Shown: positions 13,084-25,354, counted from the stretch's first letter. The stretch: DNA of 64,000 nucleotides from Ecdyonurus torrentis (GCA_949318235.1 OX439134.1:19026556-19090555), one strand, 5' to 3'. Numbers and translations: made by a program. Notes: a model not told the origin generated them from the sequence alone.

Positions 13084-13381
13084 AGGGTCTGATGCATTCA
13101 TGTCAAAGTCGACACTATGTTGGATCACTCAATAACATGGGTGGCATAGGAAAATAACTCATTTTACCAGTTTAAAAACACTATGCAATATGTTTGAGAG
13201 CATTGATGCTATTAATAGGTATCTCAAGTATGTGAGAAAATAACAATAACAAAAAATTGACAGATTTTTCAAAGAAAATTGCCTAAAACGAAGTTTTGTC
13301 CTATTCTCAGCAATATGTGATTCACTACTCAAGTATGGCCTCCAAGCGCATTAAATATGACGTCATCCGCATACACCCTAT
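13084..13381 (+). mobile_element. family C MITE
   Basis: Starts GGGTCTGATGCATTCATG and ends cgcatacacccta. Shared landmarks are gtcgacactatgttggat, tgagagcattgatgct and tatggcctccaagcgcatt. Inverted ends AGGGTGTATGC are visible across copies, with TA at the flanks. Confidence 0.72.
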
Positions 13382-13530
13382 ATTCTGAAGTAATTTTAAG
13401 ATTTTTATTAGTGACAAGGATATTATGTTAATTACTGTAACATTTTTGCTGTAGAAATCGAAATTTTAAATAATTTGAATTTTGATACAAGCACACATTT
13501 GCTGAAAGTCGCGGTACTACAATTTTTATT

Positions 13531-13734
13531 TGCATTACACGTAATTTATGCTGTATTTATGTCATTATAGCATAAATCATGCTAAATTATATTAATAATT
13601 ATGTTTATAAAACATAATATTTATGCTTTATAGCATATAGTTAATATGAAATATAGCATGAATTATGCTGTATTGAACAAATTGTGCTAAAAATGAGCTA
13701 ACATAATTATTACGTATTTATTTTTGGCCGTGTA
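13531..13734. mobile_element. family A GCATAA foldback element
   Basis: Runs from cacgtaatttatgctgtatt to attacgtatttatttttggccgtgtag and directly abuts a family B copy. Confidence 0.68.
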
Positions 13735-14082
13735 GTTAGAGGAATAGACCATGCAGAGAAAAACATAAGCATTTATATCACAAAACACTTGATAGGATTT
13801 ACATAAATAACTTTAGTTTGTCTCAAAACCCAACAGTAGCCCCATAGCAGTAATCAGAAATTTCGATTTATGCAACCCACACAAAATTTTCATAGTAATT
13901 TTTGCATGTTTCTGCCGCCATAAACATGAATAGTCACTTAAATTGCATACTTTACAGTTTTTTCACGGTCTCTCGTGGGGCTACATTAACATTGTAGTAA
14001 AAATTGTCATCAGTTTTGAAGATCCCATTTCGTGTTTATTCATTAAAAAGCACATGTTGTTTTATGTGGTCTATGGCTTTAA
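13735..14082 (+). mobile_element. family B TTAA-type MITE
   Basis: Begins ttagaggaatagacca and ends tggtctatggctttaa. It keeps the tctctcgtggggctac and aaaagcacatgttg landmarks. Confidence 0.78.
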
Positions 14083-14188
14083 AAAATGTATTGACGTTAG
14101 TTATGTTTTTTAACGGTGTATTAAGTAAGAAATAAACAATACTGCTCATAAGCACTATATTACTTCACTGTTTTGGATATAATAAACA

Positions 14189-14506
14189 TTTAAAGACGTA
14201 GAACACCTTGAACAAAAAACTTGCCTAATATCCTAAAATACCCAAATATCAACATTATTTTGGCCGGAGTCATTGATTTCTAATTTATTTTTCATTTACA
14301 AAATGTTAGTTGCGGGTTTACTACGTCACAACTCGCCTGTTTCCGCGCGCGTGGACCAGGCGAGCTGTGACGTAGTAAACCCGCAACTGACATGTTGTAA
14401 ATGGAAAATAAATTAGAAATCAATGACTCCGGCCAAAATAATGTTGATATTTGGGTATTTTAGGATATTAGGCAAGTTTTTTGTTCAAGGTGTTCTACGC
14501 CTTTAA
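14189..14506. mobile_element. family E TTAA palindromic MITE
   Basis: The ends TTAAAGACGTAGAACACCTT and inverse are flanked by TTAA. The two arms are almost perfectly complementary for about 145 nt each, around a short GC-rich centre (ccgcgcgcg). A second copy is at 62980-63295. Confidence 0.85.
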
Positions 14507-15054
14507 GAATTATGTTTTAGTGTTTATATCGTGTACGTGCTTTTAAGACTAATATTCAAAACTAAAAATATGTCTGCTTTACGTATATATGTAAATTTGC
14601 TGTCACTTTTACGAGAGAAATTTTCACATTATTATTTTCAATCTCCTTTCTTCATGTATGTCTACAATTTATCGAACTTAACGAGGTTACAGTTCATGAC
14701 TTTGCATATAATCATTATTTAATTTTTAATGTTAAATTTAGCAAGAAAAATAATCAAGTTAAAAACTGTAAATATATATAGGTTCTAAGAAAAAATTGAT
14801 TCCAGAGCCAACACTATTAACTACTGTAATTTTACTTCAAAACACAACAAAAAGAAAAAAAAAATGTTTAATATGTTTTATTATAATATGTTAAGACTAT
14901 CGGGCAGCTATTGATGATATACTTCTTATTAATAATTGTTACATTGATTTTGTGATGCAAAACTTATATTTTATTTATGTTTTGTATTTATACATATCAG
15001 GCATGTATATTGATATGTTCTACTATGTAAAGAGACATGGAACGCAATAAAATC
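14507..15054. other. AT-rich, no gene
   Basis: The open frame at 14531-14722 has no family resemblance or splice context. Confidence 0.4.
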
Positions 15055-15404
15055 TTAAAGCCAGAGACAACATGAAAACATTAGCATTTATATCCCAAAA
15101 CACTTGATGGGACTTAAATACATAACATTAGTTGATCTCAAAACACAACTGTAGCGCCGTAGCAGTGATCAGAAAATTTTGATTTATGCAACCCACACAA
15201 TATTTTTATACTATTTTTTTTTTTTGCCTATTTTTGACGTCATAAACAGAAATACTATCGCAAATAGAATACTTTACAGTTTTTTTACGATCTCTCGTGG
15301 GGTTACATTAACATTTTGGTAAAAATTGTCATCAGTTTTGAAGATCCCATTTCGTGTTTATTCATTAAAAAGCACATGTTGTTTTATGTGGTCTATGGCT
15401 TTAA
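15055..15404 (+). mobile_element. family B TTAA-type MITE
   Basis: Begins TTAAAGCCAGAG with a small deletion in the terminal repeat and ends tggtctatggctttaa. Confidence 0.76.
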
Positions 15405-16057
15405 GAATGCAATACATGTAATTAAACCGTACACATAATATTAAGCTGCGTGAAATAATAATTATGTTGTTATAAATGAAGCTTTTTTAAAATCGGCCTA
15501 TATAACATAATTATATTATGTATATTTATTTATTTCTTACCACACACTTATATTGAAATAAAAGTATATAATGTATACCGCGGATATAATAATTCACGTG
15601 TTAAATTCAATTTTATGCACTAATGGTGGTAAAATATTTAAAAAGTACAAAATTAATAAGAAACACACTTTTACTTGTATACAAAATAATGGAAAAAAGA
15701 AGAACATGTTTATGATCGTGTTAAGAAGCACTTTATTTATTTACTAACTTTCGTTTTTCAATCAAAGCAAATATAATATATATTGTTACAATATGAAACG
15801 CTAATTAACTCTGCAATAATTGAAAGCCACTTACTAATAACACATTCTTTTATTATTATTATTATTAGCTTATCCGTATAATATGAAATAGTTTATGTTA
15901 TATACAAGTTTCACTTATTTGAAATTTTATTTTTAGCAATGTAAACACGTGGAAATAATTATATTTTATTATATTTGTAACACTTAATGTTAAATTTTTT
16001 TAACACTATATTTTATATTAGATTAAAATTTTACATTTCAGGGTCTGTATATATAGT
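15405..16057. other. AT-rich, no gene
   Basis: No coding or repeat signal was seen by eye. Confidence 0.4.
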
Positions 16058-16075
16058 CCCCCCCCCCCCCCCCCC
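16058..16075. repeat. 18-nt poly-C run
   Basis: An unbroken C run, unusual in this AT-rich DNA, at the border of a family I repeat. Confidence 0.95.
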
Positions 16076-16094
16076 ATACCATATAAGGACTTTG

Positions 16095-16460
16095 GGTCTA
16101 TACTCTTTGTATACTGTGAATACCAAGTAGTAGAGGCTAGTACTTTAAAACTGACACTCACGAAAAATTGTCTCTAAACATTCATGAAATTCTAATGTAT
16201 AGATAGTACCCAGGGTTAGGATTAACCCTGGATATAGTACCTAAAATTATCCAAAATTTACAACTAGAGATTAGGAATTTAAAATATAATATACTCAATA
16301 CCTGTGCATTGGGTACTGCCTATAGTGCCTACAACTGAACTGTGGTAGCGTATACTCTAATGTTTACAAAAAAAAAAAACATTTATCTTAGGTAATCAAA
16401 TCATCATACTTACATCGACACTATAGCTTCTACCAGATTGAATATTTAGTAAAAATAATG
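16095..16460. repeat. family I repeat
   Basis: Contains tactctttgtatactgtgaa, gtctctaaacattcatgaaattctaatg, gcattgggtact, ctaatgtttaca and agattgaatatttagtgaaaa, in the same order as at 25355-25800. Confidence 0.55.
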
Positions 16461-16605
16461 GAATTTAAAGAAATAATTTTTAAATATAATTTTTTTAATG
16501 CAAACCATAGTAAAACACTGTAGAGCCATTATGCCATAAAAAAATTACTCTATATTGTCTTCTGTTAATTTTTATGTATTTATATGGGCATTTAATTCAC
16601 GAAAC

Positions 16606-16641
<36 letters not shown>

Positions 16642-17394
16642 CATAATACTATTTTGCCTTACGGTAATATAGTAAAATTTGCACCAGTCTCTGTACATTT
16701 AGAGAATGTGTTTGATAAAGAAATTAAAATTAAGTCTCAAAAAGAATGGAGCTTAATTTGCATAATAAACACTATAGCTTCCACGTAAATCTAATATAAT
16801 AATTCTTTAAGACCTCATTTCAGTCTTTTATTCAAGAATTCTTAAGAAATAATAAAAGCAATTTTTTTTTGTCTTTTGAATGAATTAAAAGGAAACGAGA
16901 AGGCGTTTCAAAGCTAGAAAAAAAAATAAAGAGTCTTTTTAAGATGTCACGTTCTACGTATTTCACGCTCTAGTGGAGCGCTGCTCCTTGATTATGGAGG
17001 TTCCTATTTATTTAACTTACTGCATGGTTAGAGCATCCATACTATTACATGGATACACCAACGTCAAGATTGTGTTGCAAATTTCAAGGTAATGAGAGCA
17101 CTGTACCGCGCGAGCCGTGTGAATTTATCTATCAACTGATGAGATAAATAACAAAGTAGAGTGAAAAATAATAATAATTAAATATTTCAAAGACTGCGTA
17201 TTACACTAAAGTAGTAAAGGCTATAGTAGTTTGTAGTAAGCTGCAACCTCTAGTTAAACTTAGGGCTGTAAGCTACAACCTCTAGTTAAACCTTAGTTAT
17301 CTTTTTTTAATTGTTACAACAATCAAAATAACAACTTAACTACGGTTTAACTAGTTAGCGTTGCAATTACTTACGAGGGCGATTACTATATATG
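16461..17394. other. non-coding
   Basis: A (TA)n tract is at 16612-16637. A less AT-rich patch at 16950-17120 shows no frame I trust. A direct duplication, gcaacctctagttaaact versus acaacctctagttaaacc, is at 17250-17300. Confidence 0.4.
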
Positions 17395-17790
17395 CATTAT
17401 TTGACGTTTAACATCTATGCGCTCATACACAAATTCTAATGCATAGAGAGTACCTAAAAATGTCCAAAATTTTATAGATTAAGCATTTAAAATATTTATT
17501 CTGTATGTTTATTCACTACCAATATTGCATGGGTACTGACTGACTATACTATATAGTGAAATGTTGTAGAGAGTATACTCGAATAATATACAGTTTATAA
17601 ATAAATAAATAATCGTCTTTATTAAAAAAAAAAAAAAAAAAAAAAAATGCATAGAGAAAAAAAAAGAATATACACGAAAGCCAACCCCTTTCAGTATATT
17701 CTAATGTTTACAGAGAACCCATGTATCATCATATACATCGACGCACTATTAGAGGCTATATAGCCTCTAAAAATTGAATATTTAGTGAAA
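17395..17790. repeat. family I repeat with a poly-A insert
   Basis: Contains ctaatgcatagagagtacct, gcatgggtactgact, ctaatgtttacagagaaccc and aattgaatatttagtgaaaa. It is interrupted by a 25-nt A run at about 17623-17647. Confidence 0.55.
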
Positions 17791-18133
17791 ATATCATCTT
17801 TATTTCATATTTCACGACCGTTCAATTTTGTGAGATATATCAGCCGATCCCCTATAGAAACTCAAAGAACTATAGATTTTAATAGTAAGAAGTAAGAAGA
17901 TATAATAAAAATACTTTGCAGATTATACATTGTGTAGAATAGAATCTAGAAAATTAAACTGACATTTTCAATTAACTGAACTGAACTTTTTTTTTTTTTT
18001 TTTTTTTTTTTTTCAAATTGAATAAAACAAATTATCAATCCGATTGATGGTTCAAATGATAAAAAAAAGCATGACAACTTTTTTTTTTGAAAAACGGAAT
18101 CAACATCAGGATTTATCTAACCCTGAATCAACG

Positions 18134-18221
<88 letters not shown>

Positions 18222-18744
18222 TAGTTGTTTTTTTAAAATGTAATACACTTTAAATTAGGTTGCAATTATAACAGTTTAAAATTTTATGTAAGCGCATTTA
18301 CTTAAAAATTACATCTACAGTATTTTATATACATTTTAGTGCAGACGGGTGCAATAAAAATTTATTGAGCAAAAGAAACATCACATAAAAATAAGTTTTT
18401 TTTTTTTTCTAATTGTGATTAAATGAATAACAGTAATATTTTTAAATACTCTTTTTACGGTCTGTTAATATTTTACACGATCATCATAAAAACTACAAGT
18501 TATTATTGAAAAAATTACGTGTATACACGGAGAAAAAAATGTATACTATATAAGCAAAAACAGGAAAAGCGAGGGATATTTATGCAATGCATATTGTATA
18601 ACTAACTGGAAATAAATGTCATTTTCCTTTTATTTTTAATGTTATGTTTTATTATTTTTTTTAATAATTGACAAGTGCACTTTTTTTTCTAGGAGTTTAT
18701 AAACTATATGCCTGGAAAAAAAATAGATAACGTAATTTATGCTA
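17791..18744. other. AT-rich, poly-T and CT tracts, no gene
   Basis: Contains poly-T at about 17988-18013, the CT array at 18137-18216 and a family A-like end near 18530-18560. No coding signal was seen. Confidence 0.4.
18137..18216. repeat. (CT)n microsatellite
   Basis: About 40 uninterrupted units. Confidence 0.97.
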
Positions 18745-19107
18745 AAGGGAGGTTTCATTCATGTTAAAGTCGACGTCATAGGTGAGTACTAAATAACATG
18801 GGCCGGTATAGGAGGCACATTTTGTTAGTTTAAAAATACTTCGCAATATTTTTGAGAGCATTGATGCTGTTAACCGGTTGAATTAGTACCTCAAGTATGC
18901 AAGAAAAATAATAATGACCAAAAAATAGATAATTTTCTAAAGAAAATGGCCAAAAACTACGTTTGTCCTATATGCTGAGCAATGTTGTTCATGCGCTCTC
19001 TCGTGGGGAAACATTAACATTCTGGTAAAAATTGTCAATAGTTTTGAAGATGCCATTTCGTTTTCATTCATTAAAAATCACATGTTTTTTTATGTGGTAT
19101 GGCTTTA
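18745..19107 (+). mobile_element. chimera of family C (left) and family B (right)
   Basis: 18745-18990 matches family C up to the gctgagcaatgttgttca block. From 18992 the sequence is the last 115 nt of family B (gctctctcgtggggaaacat to tatggcttta). A family A fragment flanks each side (acgtaatttatgct before, taatttttttttctcgtg after). Confidence 0.6.
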
Positions 19108-19616
19108 TTATTACAAAATAGCAAAATTTGTACTCTACAATATAGTAATTATCCTATGCAACATAACGTAATTAAATTTTTTTTTCTCGTGTATATAAAT
19201 TAATTGAAAATTACTTTCAAAAGGTACAAAACTAAGATAAAAAAAAGGTACTATTTTTATCTTTTGTTTCAATATTTTCCAGGTGAAAAGTTTGAGACAA
19301 TGCATGTTTTAAATTGTAAACAAATTGCAAGTACATTGACTTTCCTATAGTTTTAATGACAAAGCATGGCTAGACGTTCTAAGTACAATTGTTATTATAA
19401 CAAAATATAATTTATCTTGTAAAGAGATTCTCCGTTCATTTACAATGCAAATACAATAAGTAGAACTGAGCCGGGTTAATTAAATCTTCTTCTTAATACA
19501 TAAACAAGTTTTTTTATTGTTAGAGAAAGGAAATGTAAATACCAAGCTACTTGTGATTATAGGGAAATCCAGGAGATTTAGAAAATAAAATATTGCTATT
19601 TTATAATAATAACATA

Positions 19617-19805
19617 TAGCCATATAGACCTAATAAAACAACGTGTGCTTTTTAATGAATAAACACGAAATGGAATCTTCAAAACTGCAGATGACAATTT
19701 TTACTAGAATGTTGATGTAGCCCCACGAGAGAGCGTGAAAAATACTGTTAAGTATGCAATTTGCGTGACTATTCATGTTTCTGACGTCAGAAACATGCAA
19801 AAATT

Positions 19806-19851
<46 letters not shown>

Positions 19852-19991
19852 CGGGTTACATAAATCGAAATTTTATGATTACTGCTACGGAGCTACAGTT
19901 GGTTTTGAGACAAACTAAATTTATTTATGTAAGTCCCATCAAGTTTTTTGTGATACAAATGTGTATTTTTTTTTCTGGTCTATTCCTTTAA
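19617..19991 (-). mobile_element. family B TTAA-type MITE, reverse orientation
   Basis: The reverse copy reads tagcccc acgagagagcgtg and ends ggtctattcctttaa. A 37-nt poly-A is inserted at about 19808-19844. The flanks (tattttataataa before, gtaattacgctggacatctt after) are halves of a family A element. Confidence 0.72.
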
Positions 19992-20100
19992 GTAATTACG
20001 CTGGACATCTTACTATATGACTGTACAATATAGCATAAATTATTATGTTATGCATAAACGTTGCATTGAGCTATAGCATAATTACTACGCTCATAGGATC
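19992..20100. mobile_element. family A fragment
   Basis: Right half only: gctggacatcttacta through gagctatagcataattactacg. Confidence 0.5.
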
Positions 20101-20145
20101 TCCTAGAAGGACTTCAGTCTACGAGTAATCTGATTTTTAGAGTGT

Positions 20146-20452
20146 AGGGTGGTTTCATTCATGTTAAGTTCGACGCCATAAGTGAGCGCTAAATAACATG
20201 GGCCAGTATGGAAAAATGACTCATTTTGCCAGTTTAAAAATACTTCGCAATATTGTTGATGCTGTTAACAGGTTGAATTAGTTTTTCAAGTATGCAAGAA
20301 AAATAGTAATAACAAAAAATTAGGTAATTTTCCGAAAGAAAATAGCTAAAAACTACGTTTGTCCTATGCTGAGCAATGTTATTCATTGCTCAAGAAGAGC
20401 ATCGAAAAGCATTTAGAATATAACGTCATGCGCACACACCCTCAATTATTGT
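20146..20452 (+). mobile_element. family C MITE
   Basis: Starts gggtggtttcattcatgtta and ends gcgcacacacccttcaatta-like sequence. The internal landmarks are conserved but diverged. Confidence 0.6.
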
Positions 20453-20777
20453 GATTAAGGGTTGAAATTATCATAACTTATTCATATCTTCATAATATTT
20501 ACGTACATATCTCTGAAATTAAAATTTGAGCTGGTATTAAAAAAAAATAATCATGATATTAATAATAGCGTAGTAGTAAGTAAATATTGTTGGAAAAAAA
20601 GAAGAAAAAAAGAAAAAAAAAAAAAAAGAATTTTGGTATCAATTTCTTGATACCATTATCTCAGCCCTGATAGTCATATTTAATTGACCTCTTAAAAACA
20701 AATTGACAACCTTAAGCTCAAGATTTTCTCTTACTCTCATATAGAATTATTGATAAACTTTATAACTAAAAGGAAGT

Positions 20778-20815
<38 letters not shown>

Positions 20816-20984
20816 CGATTATTTTACTACATATATTATTACTTTGCCTCTTCCCTATTAACGTTTGTAAGATTGCAGCTTGGGCCAACAATACAGTTGC
20901 ATTATCTTGCAAACCTTTTTCATATAGAGTTTATTTATTGCCAGAAAAACATTATATTTTAAAACATTGATATTGTATTTATTT
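20453..20984. other. AT-rich, poly-T run, no gene
   Basis: A poly-T run of about 35 nt is at 20779-20813. The frame at 20776-20970 begins in that run and is not credible. Confidence 0.5.
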
Positions 20985-21690
20985 ATGCATCTAATTCTAA
21001 TGCATAAAGAGTGCGCCTAAAATGACCTAAAATTATATGAGATTAAACGTTTAACGCGGTGGGGGACCGACTTGGACCGGAAATTGCTAAAAGAAGAACT
21101 ATATTTTCCCAATAATTTTTTGTACATGATTTAATAAAACAAACACTATTATTTTCAAATAAAATCAAGTAAATTTAAAATATATTTTGTATACCAAAAA
21201 AAAAATTTCAATTATATTTTTAATTGTATAAAAGTTTCTAATTTGAATACAATTTTCCGCTCAAATTTAAACTTCCACATTTACATGTTATCTTTAAAGT
21301 GTAATAACTTAAATATTTGATCGTGTTTTCACATGTTTGACATAAATAAATTTTTAAGTAACATTTCTTCTTTGTTTTGTGTTATTATTTTTATTCGCAA
21401 TCGTCCTAGTTTGCGAGATATCAGTCGGTCACCTACCCCCTTAAAACGTTTACTCTCTACCCTACCATAATGCATGGGTACTATCTACTATAGTGAAATT
21501 GTTACTGTAATGTTTACAGAGAACCCATGTATCTTTTATACTCATCATACTTACATCGACACTAGCCTCTACAAGATTGAATATTTAGTGAAAATACACT
21601 CGTGATTTGACGTACAAAGTAATTCGCATATAGGTTCTCTCTGAAACGTTTGTGCGTTATGATTACAAATTTAGTTTCTGGGTGCGTGTA
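20985..21690. repeat. family I repeat, split
   Basis: The left part ends near 21060 (ctaatgcataaagagtgcgc) and the right part resumes near 21450 (gcatgggtactatctacta, acatcgacactagcctctac, gaatatttagtgaaaatac). The 390 nt between them are unrelated and are probably an insertion. Confidence 0.5.
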
Positions 21691-21833
21691 AATGGATCCG
21701 ATTCACTTAAAAATTTTAATTACGTAATATTATGCAATCTAAATGAGATAATACTGGTATAAAAAAACACGTCTGTCACAAAGTATATAAAGAAGACAGT
21801 TTTTAATTTTCTTATGGCACTTAGAAGTGCCTT

Positions 21834-21985
21834 ACATCCACAAAGACGATGTTATGAAGCCAAGCGCTACTACTCGAGTACATATACCACATGCTAAGAA
21901 GATGAGACACTTTCATTCAAGTATCTTCTCGCAAGCTTGCTATAGATGTGCTTTTTTATCCATGAGGTGACTCGGTGTTAAGTAG
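21834..21985. other. unique, less AT-rich stretch, possible old exon
   Basis: This stretch is not in any repeat family I see in the window and is GC-richer than its surroundings. A plus-strand frame reads LEVPYIHKDDVMKPSATTRV and stays open to a TGA near 21983. No convincing donor follows. The remainder of 21690-22282 shows nothing clear. Confidence 0.15.
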
Positions 21986-22282
21986 TAAACTGACGTGATC
22001 GTTTTACTTCAAGTGCTTTGTATGTGACGCAACCTTACTACATAATAATAAAAAAGTTAAAAGATTATGTCAAGTGCTTGCTTTTTAAAACTTAAAGGCA
22101 GAGGATCTTTTTAATATTGCAGATTTTGATCGTTCTCTGCAGTGTAATTTAATATCTTTATATATAAGGCTTATTGTGTCACTTATCGTGACTCATAAAA
22201 ATTTCACAGTAAAGTCACTACAGTATATTGAAATAAAGTTGAAATAAATTTGTTGAATGATGAGCTTATATTAAAATAAAGG

Positions 22283-22418
22283 ATGGGACGGGCATCTATC
22301 CTCGAGTCGAGTCGTGACGCTTGGTTCCAGGGCCCGGGGTCGCGTTCGTCCGAGGTCCGCGGCCGAGGTATTGGTTTAGGAGTAAGAGCCACCCTATACC
22401 TTCAAGTGCGTTGGTTTT
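22283..22418. other. GC- and CpG-rich island of unknown nature
   Basis: About 110 bases (22285-22390) are strongly GC-rich with roughly ten CpG dinucleotides, unlike everything near them. Both strands carry open frames here (plus: SSEVRGRGIGLGVRA; minus: LTPKPIPRPRTSDERDP), so frame length alone decides nothing. A family A transposon abuts its right side and the coding-like fragment at 22810 lies beyond it. No rRNA or tRNA identity was recognised. Confidence 0.4.
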
Positions 22419-22809
22419 CATGCACGAATAAATATAAAAACGTCATATTTACGCTAGCTCATTTTCAGCAAAATTGGTTCAGTGCAGCATGATTTATGCT
22501 CAACTACATAATAACTATGTAAAGAGCATAAATAATTCGTATTATTGACTATAATAAAGGAACAACTGCTTTGAGGCTGTCTTTAAGCGATTTCGTTCAC
22601 ATTTGCTTCCGTTTCTACTTGCTACACATGCGCAGTACGTTGAAACGGAAGCTGATGTGACCGAAATCGCTTATAGTCAGCCTCAAAACAGTTGTTCCTT
22701 TATTAGTCAATACAATATAACTATTTGTGTTGTTTTAATTTAACATCATTTATGCTATGATTACATAAATGTAGCATAAATTACGTATTGTATTTTTACT
22801 GCTATACAG
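22419..22809. mobile_element. family A element interrupted by family D
   Basis: Runs from tgcacgaataaatataaaaacg with gctagctcattttcagcaaaatt to gcataaattacgtattgtattttt. The palindrome 22545-22710 sits in the middle, so D is the younger insertion. Confidence 0.65.
22545..22710. mobile_element. family D palindromic MITE
   Basis: Inverted ends TTGACTAATAAAGGAACAAC (slightly degenerate on the left) and arms reading gaggctg...aagcgattt...cacat...gcttccgttt. The centre is catgcgcagtac. Other copies are at 51493 and 57783. Confidence 0.8.
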
Positions 22810-22988
22810 CTCGCGTCCTTGTTCGCCCAGGAAAGAACGTCACCCCCAAAGATAGCAAGACTTTTGTCTTAAATCACATCAAAGTAGCCCTCAAGCTAAA
22901 TAACCACAAAGCTGAGTATTGGTATACGCCCCTATCTTGTTATCTTTTAGTATACCCTTACCCGAAAGCTACTCCCCCTCCCCCTTAA
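22810..22988 (+). pseudogene. coding-like fragment of unknown nature
   Basis: A frame reading ARVLVRPGKNVTPKDSKTFV and onward through NHIKVALKLNNHKAE stays open to a stop at about 22986. The first two thirds use C-ending codons and are GC-rich against AT-rich surroundings. The last part (YWYTPLSCYLLVYPYPK, then a proline run) looks less coding. It begins exactly where a family A transposon ends, so any upstream coding part has been separated by that insertion. I do not recognise it. It could be an exon, a gene remnant, or part of an older transposon. Confidence 0.25.
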
Positions 22989-23582
22989 AAACTTGTTATT
23001 AAAATAACAAATTTACGAATTGCAAATTTAAACAGCATTGAATAAATTATACTATATTAATCAACCTCTCAAATAATTTGATTTTGATCACATCTTTTCA
23101 ATTTACTATATTTATTTATTTCCCTTACAAATCACATTGAAAGAAAAATGAACAACAAATCAATGAATAACCTATTTCTCATGTAACACATTAACTGATG
23201 TGATGGGCGGTTTTAATTAAATATTTCCAATATAGGTGTATCAATAAATCAATTTTATTATGACGAACTTTCACTATATAGTGTAAACAAATTAATACTG
23301 ATAAAATTTACTTTAATTTCTATATTTAATATATAAATATAATAAAGAAGTGATATGAAATATAATTGATTTACTATATAACAAATTACTAACAGCAAGT
23401 ATTATAAAAATAAGTGCAATAAAACTGGTGAAGCGTGGAGTTTTATTAAAAAAAAACTTGCTTTTGTCTAGCTACGTGTTGGCGCTTCGAGAATTATTTA
23501 ATAAATTATTTCAAACACTTCCATAGACTGCAATAAACTCAACACAAAGTGGAACATTTTTCTGTTTTGAAATGACGTAAAA
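22989..23582. other. AT-rich, no gene
   Basis: No coding or recognisable repeat signal was seen. Confidence 0.4.
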
Positions 23583-23931
23583 TTAAAGGAATAGACCAGA
23601 GAAAAACATAAGCATTTATATCACAAAACACTTGAAGGAATTTACATATTATAAATAACTTAAGTTTGTCTCAAAACACAACAGTATAGCCCCGTAGCAG
23701 TGATCAGAAAATTAGATTTATGCAACCCGTACAAAATTTTCATATAATTTTTGCATGTTTCTGACGTCATAAACATAAATTTTTACGCAAATTGCATACT
23801 TTACAGTATTTTCATGCTCTCTCGTGGGGCTACATTAACATTCTGGTAAAAATTGTCATCAGTTTTGAAGATTCCATTTCGTTTTTATTCATTAAAAAGC
23901 ACATGTTGTTTTATGTGGTCTATGGCTTTAA
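23583..23931 (+). mobile_element. family B TTAA-type MITE
   Basis: TTAAAGGAATAGACCA to tggtctatggctttaa with TTAA at both flanks. The short peptide readable across its right half matches the one in the copy at 2.2 kb because the DNA is repeated. Confidence 0.82.
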
Positions 23932-23954
23932 ATTCTATATGCATTATATCGTGT

Positions 23955-23988
<34 letters not shown>

Positions 23989-23989
23989 A

Positions 23990-24083
23990 GACGACAAAAA
24001 CATAAATTATGCTGTATTGAACAAATTGTTCTGAACATGAGCTAGCATAATTATTACTTATTTATTTTGGTCAGTGTGTACAT
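23990..24083. mobile_element. family A fragment after a (CT)n tract
   Basis: CT units at 23958-23985, then the right end of family A (cataaattatgctgtattga to cttatttattttggtcagtg). Confidence 0.5.
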
Positions 24084-25354
24084 TTCTATTTTTATATAAT
24101 ATATTAATTTAGCTGTATCAAACTTTTTTTTTTCCACTACACATTTTTTAAAAGAGCTATAATATTACTAAAACTATACAGCGTAACTTGAAAGCATCTT
24201 ACTTTTGTTCAATTTAGTTTAATTATATTATAGAAAAAAGAAAAAAAAAAAAAAAAAAAAAAAAAAGCTTCGAAAATTTTAATATAAAATTTTACCGGTG
24301 CCTAACTACATTTTTTTTACTGAATATTCTTTTTTCTATATCTTCACCGCATAAAGTTAATTTAAAACGTCACATGACAAATTATCCTAATCCCCACATG
24401 GGACAAACGGATATAAATTCTGACATTTAACCTTTTTTTTTTTTTTAAGTATAATATGACAAAAAAAATTTTTAGTGACAGATAAGCCCGCATCATAAAG
24501 AATTGACCTGGATAAATACTGCATTATGTAAGTTTTATGTGAATGTTTGCTCTTGGCTCAAAATTAAGTGGGTATATACATACAACGTCTTGCCAACATT
24601 TTTCTAAAATATTTTATCAAATGTTTTTTTGGAAATTGTACAGAAATCTGTTAAAAGTCTTTTTAATTATTATAATAAATAATGATTTTGGTTTTAATCC
24701 AATATTTCTTTTGTTAAAAGCTGAAAATGAGAAAAGGCAGTGATTTTTGACTTTAAGTTGTAAGGTCGGAAGTTTTTTTTTTTTTTTTTCCCAATGTATG
24801 TGTATTATACATACTGCATAAAATAATATAAAATTTACAACAAAAGTAAGATATTAAAAATTAAATTTTGATATATTTTTAATTTTATCAAGAAAATAGT
24901 TTTAAAAACTCACACGAAATTTAATAACAGTTAAACTTTGCATATTTTTAAATCTAAATTGTTTCAAGCTGAAAATAATATGCTAAAAAAAAACATCACT
25001 TTTTTTCTAAAAAAAAGAAGAAGAAGAAGAACTTACATTACCGTAACTATGTAAAAATTGTGAACAATGCAAAAGAGTTTCCTCCCTTCTCATGTTTTAA
25101 TTAGCGAAGCATGCATTTATAATTTAATTGTTGAAACTATACTTAGCAAGGATCGAAGCAGGATCTTTTCGTTAAGAATTTCCAACCGTTCTAATGACAC
25201 ATGTATTGTGTGTGACTTTTTTTTTTAGTCCCCACTTTTTTTTTCTTTTTATTATTATTATTATTATTTTTTTTTTTTTGCATGCGTTGATAACGTTTCA
25301 AGGACAGTGCATGGTAGCGTATTTTATAAAATTATACCTCAAATTTAATGCTAC
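24084..25354. other. AT-rich, poly-A/T runs, no gene
   Basis: Contains a poly-A at about 24240-24266 and two poly-T tracts. Frames at 24543-24743 and 25194-25508 have no support. Confidence 0.45.
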
